A stretch of DNA of 64,000 nt, taken from UWMA-0277 sp965183885. Lineage in GTDB: Bacteria > Bacteroidota > Bacteroidia > Flavobacteriales > BACL11. Where the stretch lies: contig OZ238992.1 of assembly GCA_965183885.1 (NCBI GenBank), positions 620,001 through 684,000 of the forward strand. The letters run 5' to 3'. Both the position numbers and the translations under genes were made by a program. The notes under the pieces are model-generated. The model saw nothing but the letters and a program-made list of their open reading frames with translations. It made no database searches and was not told where the DNA came from. Shown piece after piece: positions 61,017 through 64,000 of this stretch. Each line of letters begins with the position of its first letter. Position 1 is the stretch's first letter.

Positions 61017-62726
61017 ATGGAATTTGGAATTTATGAACTATTAAAATTGATTGGAGCTCTTGGTTTCTTCATCTACGGAATGAAGGTAATGAGTGACGGT
61101 ATTCAAAAAGCTGGAGGTGCTAAAATGCGTCAAATCCTTGGGGGGATGACATCAAACAGATACTTTGGTGTGATGACTGGTTTTTTAATCACAGCAATTG
61201 TTCAATCATCCTCAGCAACTACTGTAATGACAGTAAGTTTTGTAAATGCTGGGCTACTTACTTTAGTAGAGTCGGCTGGTGTAATGATGGGAGCTAATAT
61301 CGGAACAACTATTACAGCTTGGGTTATTTCAATTTTAGGATTTAAAGTAAAAATGTCAGCTATTGCCTTACCAATTATTGCTTTTGGAATGCCAATGATG
61401 TTTGCCAGAAAAACTAAAACAAAAAACTGGGGGGAATTTTTAGTAGGGTTCGCACTTCTATTTATTGGTTTATCTGAACTTAAAAATGCAGTTCCTGATG
61501 TAAAAAACAACCCTGAGGTATTAAGCTTTTTAGCAGGTTTTGCTGACATCTCATTCCTTTCTAGATTAATGTTTGTTGGAGTAGGTACTTTACTTACTAT
61601 TGTTGTACAATCATCATCAGCAGCAATGGCACTTACTTTAGTATTGTGTAATACAGGTGTTATTCCATTTGAAGTAGCAGCAGCTATGGTTTTAGGAGAG
61701 AATATAGGGACAACAATTACTGCCGAATTAGCTTCAATGGTAGGTAATGTACACGCAAAGCGTTCTGCAAGAATTCACTCAATGTTTAATATTATTGGTG
61801 TTACTTGGATGTTAATTTTAATGCCTTATGCTTTAGATATCGTAGAATATATATCTATGAATTATTTCGGCTCTATCTCACCATATACTGCTGTTGACGG
61901 ATGGGGAGACAGTATGTCGCCAGTACCAATTGCATTATCTATTTTCCATACAGGATTTAACTTCCTTAATGTACTTATACTTATATGGTTTGTCCCTGCA
62001 ATTGTTCGTTTTGCTGAAAAATCAGTTAAATCACAAGGAGATATGGATGAAGAGTTCCACTTAGAGCATATTGGAACAGGACTAATGCAAACTGCTGAGC
62101 TTTCAGTATTAGAAGCAAATAAAGAAGTTGTGAAGTTTGGAAAAATCACAGCTAGATTATTTGATATGATTCCTGCATTAATGAAGGAAACTGATGATAA
62201 GAAATTTGGAAAACAAATGGCTCGTATCCGTAAATATGAAGATATTACTGATAGAATGGAAGTAGAAATTGCTGACTACTTAGCTAAAGCTTCACAAGGA
62301 GAAATGAGTGATTTAGCTTCAACTAAAGTAAGAAGTATGATTTCAATGATTAATGATATGGAGCGTATTGGAGATATTTGCTACCAACTTTCTATCACTA
62401 TTGAAAGAAAGAATGAGCAAAAAGCCTACTTTACTCCAGAGCTTAGAACAAGCTTAGAAGAAATGGTTAAAGAAGTACAAAAAGCTTTAGACATTATGAA
62501 CAAGAACTTAGATTCAGATTATTCTCAAGTATCAATGACAGATGCTAATGAAGCTGAACTTGTTATTAATAAAATGAGAGATAAGTTAAGAAAAGAGTAC
62601 TTACAGAAAATTGAAAAAGGAGAGTTCAAAATCCAAACTGGTATGATTTACAATAACCTAATCCATTCTTTAGAAAAGGTTGGAGATCATATCCACAATA
62701 TTACTGAAGCAATTACAGGAAACTAA
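61017..62726 (+). CDS. Na+/phosphate cotransporter with C-terminal PhoU-like domain
   Basis: A 569-aa inner-membrane protein. Two inverted Na_Pi_cotrans repeats each carry the signature QSSSA (IVQSSSATTVMTVSF and VVQSSSAAMALTLVL) and an asparagine motif (GANIGTT and GENIGTT). The C-terminal 200 residues are helical and PhoU-like (with IRKYEDITDRME and NDMERIGDICY, then SLEKVGDHIHNI). It imports phosphate with sodium and may regulate itself through the PhoU part. It sits behind the Pho-box-like repeats and upstream of a phosphate-selective porin. Confidence 0.92.
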   Translation: MEFGIYELLKLIGALGFFIYGMKVMSDGIQKAGGAKMRQILGGMTSNRYFGVMTGFLITAIVQSSSATTVMTVSFVNAGLLTLVESAGVMMGANIGTTITAWVISILGFKVKMSAIALPIIAFGMPMMFARKTKTKNWGEFLVGFALLFIGLSELKNAVPDVKNNPEVLSFLAGFADISFLSRLMFVGVGTLLTIVVQSSSAAMALTLVLCNTGVIPFEVAAAMVLGENIGTTITAELASMVGNVHAKRSARIHSMFNIIGVTWMLILMPYALDIVEYISMNYFGSISPYTAVDGWGDSMSPVPIALSIFHTGFNFLNVLILIWFVPAIVRFAEKSVKSQGDMDEEFHLEHIGTGLMQTAELSVLEANKEVVKFGKITARLFDMIPALMKETDDKKFGKQMARIRKYEDITDRMEVEIADYLAKASQGEMSDLASTKVRSMISMINDMERIGDICYQLSITIERKNEQKAYFTPELRTSLEEMVKEVQKALDIMNKNLDSDYSQVSMTDANEAELVINKMRDKLRKEYLQKIEKGEFKIQTGMIYNNLIHSLEKVGDHIHNITEAITGN

Positions 62727-62729
62727 ACT

Positions 62730-62778
62730 TTTAAAATAAGCTTAAGTGTAACAAATGTTACCTTTGGCTTATTTTAAA
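62730..62778 (+). terminator. Two-tier hairpin, possible terminator or attenuator, between the Na/Pi transporter and the porin
   Basis: An outer stem TTTAAAATAAGC (62730-62741) pairs perfectly with GCTTATTTTAAA (62767-62778). Inside it, GTAAC (62748-62752) pairs with GTTAC (62757-62761). It starts 3 bp after the stop. The outer stem is A/T-rich and the following T run is short, so the strength as a terminator is uncertain. Confidence 0.55.
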
Positions 62779-62817
62779 GCTATTTTATTTGCATTATAAA
62801 TTAAACAACAAAACAAA

Positions 62818-63789
62818 ATGAAAAAAACAATTTTAGTAGCAATCGCATTTTTAAGCCTAAGCTTTGTAAATGCACAAGAAGGAAAACCATCAGTAAAAGT
62901 ATTCTCAAACTTCAATTATGATTTATCAGCTGAAGAAGGAGAAACGGCTTTTAAAGAGTTTGAAATTAAAAGGGCTTACCTTGGTTATGGATATAAGTTT
63001 GATGATAAATTTTCTGCAAAAGTTACTTTTGATGTAGGAAACAATGATGGTGGAAGTGCTTATACTGCTTTCTTAAAAATTGCATCTTTAACTTGGAAAA
63101 CAACAGACAACTTAATAGTTAACTTTGGACAAATAGGGACAAAGAACTTCAAGTTCATGGAAAAAGCTTGGGGAAGAAGATATGTTGCTAAAGCAGTACA
63201 AGACAAATATAAGTGGGCTAGCTCTGCTGACGTAGGAGTTAGCGCTGACTATAGAATAATGGACAACTTAACTGTGGATGCTCAAGTATTAAACGGTGAA
63301 GGGTATAAAAAAAGCCAATCTGCTGAGGGGAAATTCAGAGGAGGGTTTGGTATTACTTATACTTTAGGTGACAGAGTTGCATTAAGAGTACACCATGATG
63401 TAATGCCAAGAACTACTTATGGAGATAATGATGCCTCACAAGAAATTACTGCTTTTGCTCTTGCCTACAAAGGAAAGAACTTTAATTTAGGTGCTGAGAA
63501 AAACATTATGCAAAATGCTGGTAATACAGTTGATTTAGAGAAGTCATTATTTGCTGTTTACGGTACTTATAACATAAATGACAAATACGCTGTATTTGGA
63601 AGGTATGATGATGTAGCTTCAACTGATGATTGGAATATTGCTAAAGATGGTGCATTTACATTGTTTGGTATAGAAAGAAAAATGACCAAAGGAGTTACTA
63701 TGGCTATAAACATGCAAAGCTGGACTGGAGCTGCTGAAGGTTCAGAAGCTGAAGGAACATTATTCTTAAATCTTGAGTACAAGTTCTAG
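62818..63789 (+). CDS. Phosphate-selective-type porin (OprP/OprO-like)
   Basis: A 323-aa outer-membrane protein with signal peptide (to SFVNAQ, about residue 19). The barrel begins KRAYLGYGYKFDDKFSAKVTFD and includes IVNFGQIGTKNFKFMEKAWGRR (each shown as continuous conserved parts), the pattern of the OprP/O porin family, and it ends in an aromatic residue (NLEYKF). Context next to a Na/Pi cotransporter and phoBR suggests phosphate or polyphosphate uptake. The family is not always phosphate-specific, so the substrate is inferred. A terminator follows 22 bp after the stop. Confidence 0.8.
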   Translation: MKKTILVAIAFLSLSFVNAQEGKPSVKVFSNFNYDLSAEEGETAFKEFEIKRAYLGYGYKFDDKFSAKVTFDVGNNDGGSAYTAFLKIASLTWKTTDNLIVNFGQIGTKNFKFMEKAWGRRYVAKAVQDKYKWASSADVGVSADYRIMDNLTVDAQVLNGEGYKKSQSAEGKFRGGFGITYTLGDRVALRVHHDVMPRTTYGDNDASQEITAFALAYKGKNFNLGAEKNIMQNAGNTVDLEKSLFAVYGTYNINDKYAVFGRYDDVASTDDWNIAKDGAFTLFGIERKMTKGVTMAINMQSWTGAAEGSEAEGTLFLNLEYKF

Positions 63790-63811
63790 AAATTAACAAC
63801 CCCCTACTAAT

Positions 63812-63845
63812 AAAAGGCAATACTATAATGGTATTGCCTTTTTTT
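63812..63845 (+). terminator. Terminator of the porin gene
   Basis: A perfect 12-bp stem (AAAAGGCAATAC with GTATTGCCTTTT) around a 7-base loop, ending in a T run. Confidence 0.85.
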
Positions 63846-63852
63846 ATTGGCT

Positions 63853-63860
63853 TAGTTTTG
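63853..63860 (+). promoter_or_regulatory. Probable -7 element of the acyltransferase gene at the right edge
   Basis: TAGTTTTG, a full match to TAnnTTTG, only 4 bp before the ATG at 63865. If correct, the message would be leaderless. Confidence 0.4.
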
Positions 63861-63864
63861 CATT

Positions 63865-64000
63865 ATGCAAGAGCCCTTAGTAAAACAAATATTTAATATT
63901 CAAAACCAAGAAGATTTTGAAAGACTAACATTTGAGGTTTTCCACTACCAAATGGAACATAATCCTATCTATGGCGCTTATGCTTCTTTAATCCTGAAAG
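63865..64000 (+). CDS. LuxE/PaaK-like acyltransferase (N-terminal part, cut by the window edge)
   Basis: The frame opens with ATG at 63865 and runs off the window: 45 residues, beginning MQEPLVKQIFNIQNQEDFER, then LTFEVFHYQMEHNPIYGAY. The IFNIQNQEDFERL-FEVFHYQMEHNPIY pattern resembles the start of LuxE-like acyl-protein synthetase/acyltransferases in Bacteroidota. Too little is present to judge the catalytic part. It is separated from the porin by a terminator and has its own promoter-like element. Confidence 0.55.
   Translation, partial: MQEPLVKQIFNIQNQEDFERLTFEVFHYQMEHNPIYGAYASLILK

Noticed and set aside
62727..62817. A second Pho box ahead of the porin
   Set aside because: I looked for TTAACA-type units at 11-bp spacing and found none on the plus strand; CTTAAGT and GTAACAAATG are not in register.
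1..64000. CRISPR arrays, insertion sequences, prophage or integrative elements
   Set aside because: No regularly spaced repeats, transposase or integrase motifs, or terminal inverted repeats were seen; the only long repeat is the duplication at 12733-13716.

Overview
The window is AT-rich chromosomal DNA from a member of the Bacteroidota, most likely a Flavobacteriales-type marine or free-living bacterium. The evidence is a full-length SprA (type IX secretion translocon, 2390 aa), proteins ending in type IX sorting domains, a complete alternative complex III operon (actABCDEF), Bacteroidota-type promoters (-7 element TAnnTTTG) and an almost complete lack of strong Shine-Dalgarno sequences. 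No phage, insertion sequence, CRISPR array or plasmid function is visible. The window is gene-dense and contains almost only core genes.

Layout. 1-4071 (+): the end of mreC, then mreD, mrdA (PBP2) and rodA, a cell-elongation operon cut by the left edge. 4125-11358 (-): coaX, an outer-membrane protein, a TPR protein, lptC, a CNNM/CBS membrane protein and a PpiD-like chaperone. 11467-11539: tRNA-Phe. 11641-14096 (-): a type IX secreted protein gene broken by a ~480-bp direct duplication with frameshifts, either an assembly chimera or a decayed tandem duplication. 14181-17063 (-): gcvP. 17346-19229 (+): a DEAD-box RNA helicase. 19226-24171 (-): deoC-cysQ-gmhA-gmhB-remB-like-tsaB. 24259-27055 (+): cysC-cysD-cysN, which activate sulfate to PAPS. 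27130-38267 (-): maeB-ruvA-sprA-gcvH-tonB. 38383-40706: two type IX cargo proteins on opposite strands, the second with a thioredoxin domain. 40815-46446 (+): a tight operon of a TlpA thioredoxin, a DUF6029-like barrel, an Omp28-like lipoprotein with a CPNC site, two further envelope proteins, ubiX and a small protein. 46443-47465 (-): ruvB. 47549-55451 (-): actA to actF. 55712-58138 (-): trmB, an alkyltransferase-like protein, mrp and nfu. 58188-59246 (+): a glycosyltransferase. 59220-63789: a phosphate region with phoR and phoB (-), and a Na/Pi cotransporter and an OprP/O-like porin (+). 63865-64000 (+): the start of a LuxE-like acyltransferase.

How the genes work together. Several units serve the envelope: cell-wall elongation (mre-mrdA-rodA), LPS transport (lptC), heptose synthesis (gmhA/gmhB), type IX secretion and gliding (sprA, remB-like) and its cargo. 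The act operon is the quinol:cytochrome c step of the respiratory chain. The phoBR block looks like a self-contained phosphate response. Its divergent promoter region carries three TTAACA direct repeats at exact 11-bp spacing, which is the architecture of a PhoB/PhoP box.

Most worth a second look are the Pho-box-like repeat, the thioredoxin/barrel/Omp28 operon as a possible uncharacterised surface redox module, and the duplicated and frameshifted cargo gene. Promoter elements TAnnTTTG or TAnnTTCG lie just ahead of many transcription units. In four genes they fall inside the longest possible ORF and so argue for a shorter start. No stretch longer than 300 bases lacks a gene or a gene remnant.
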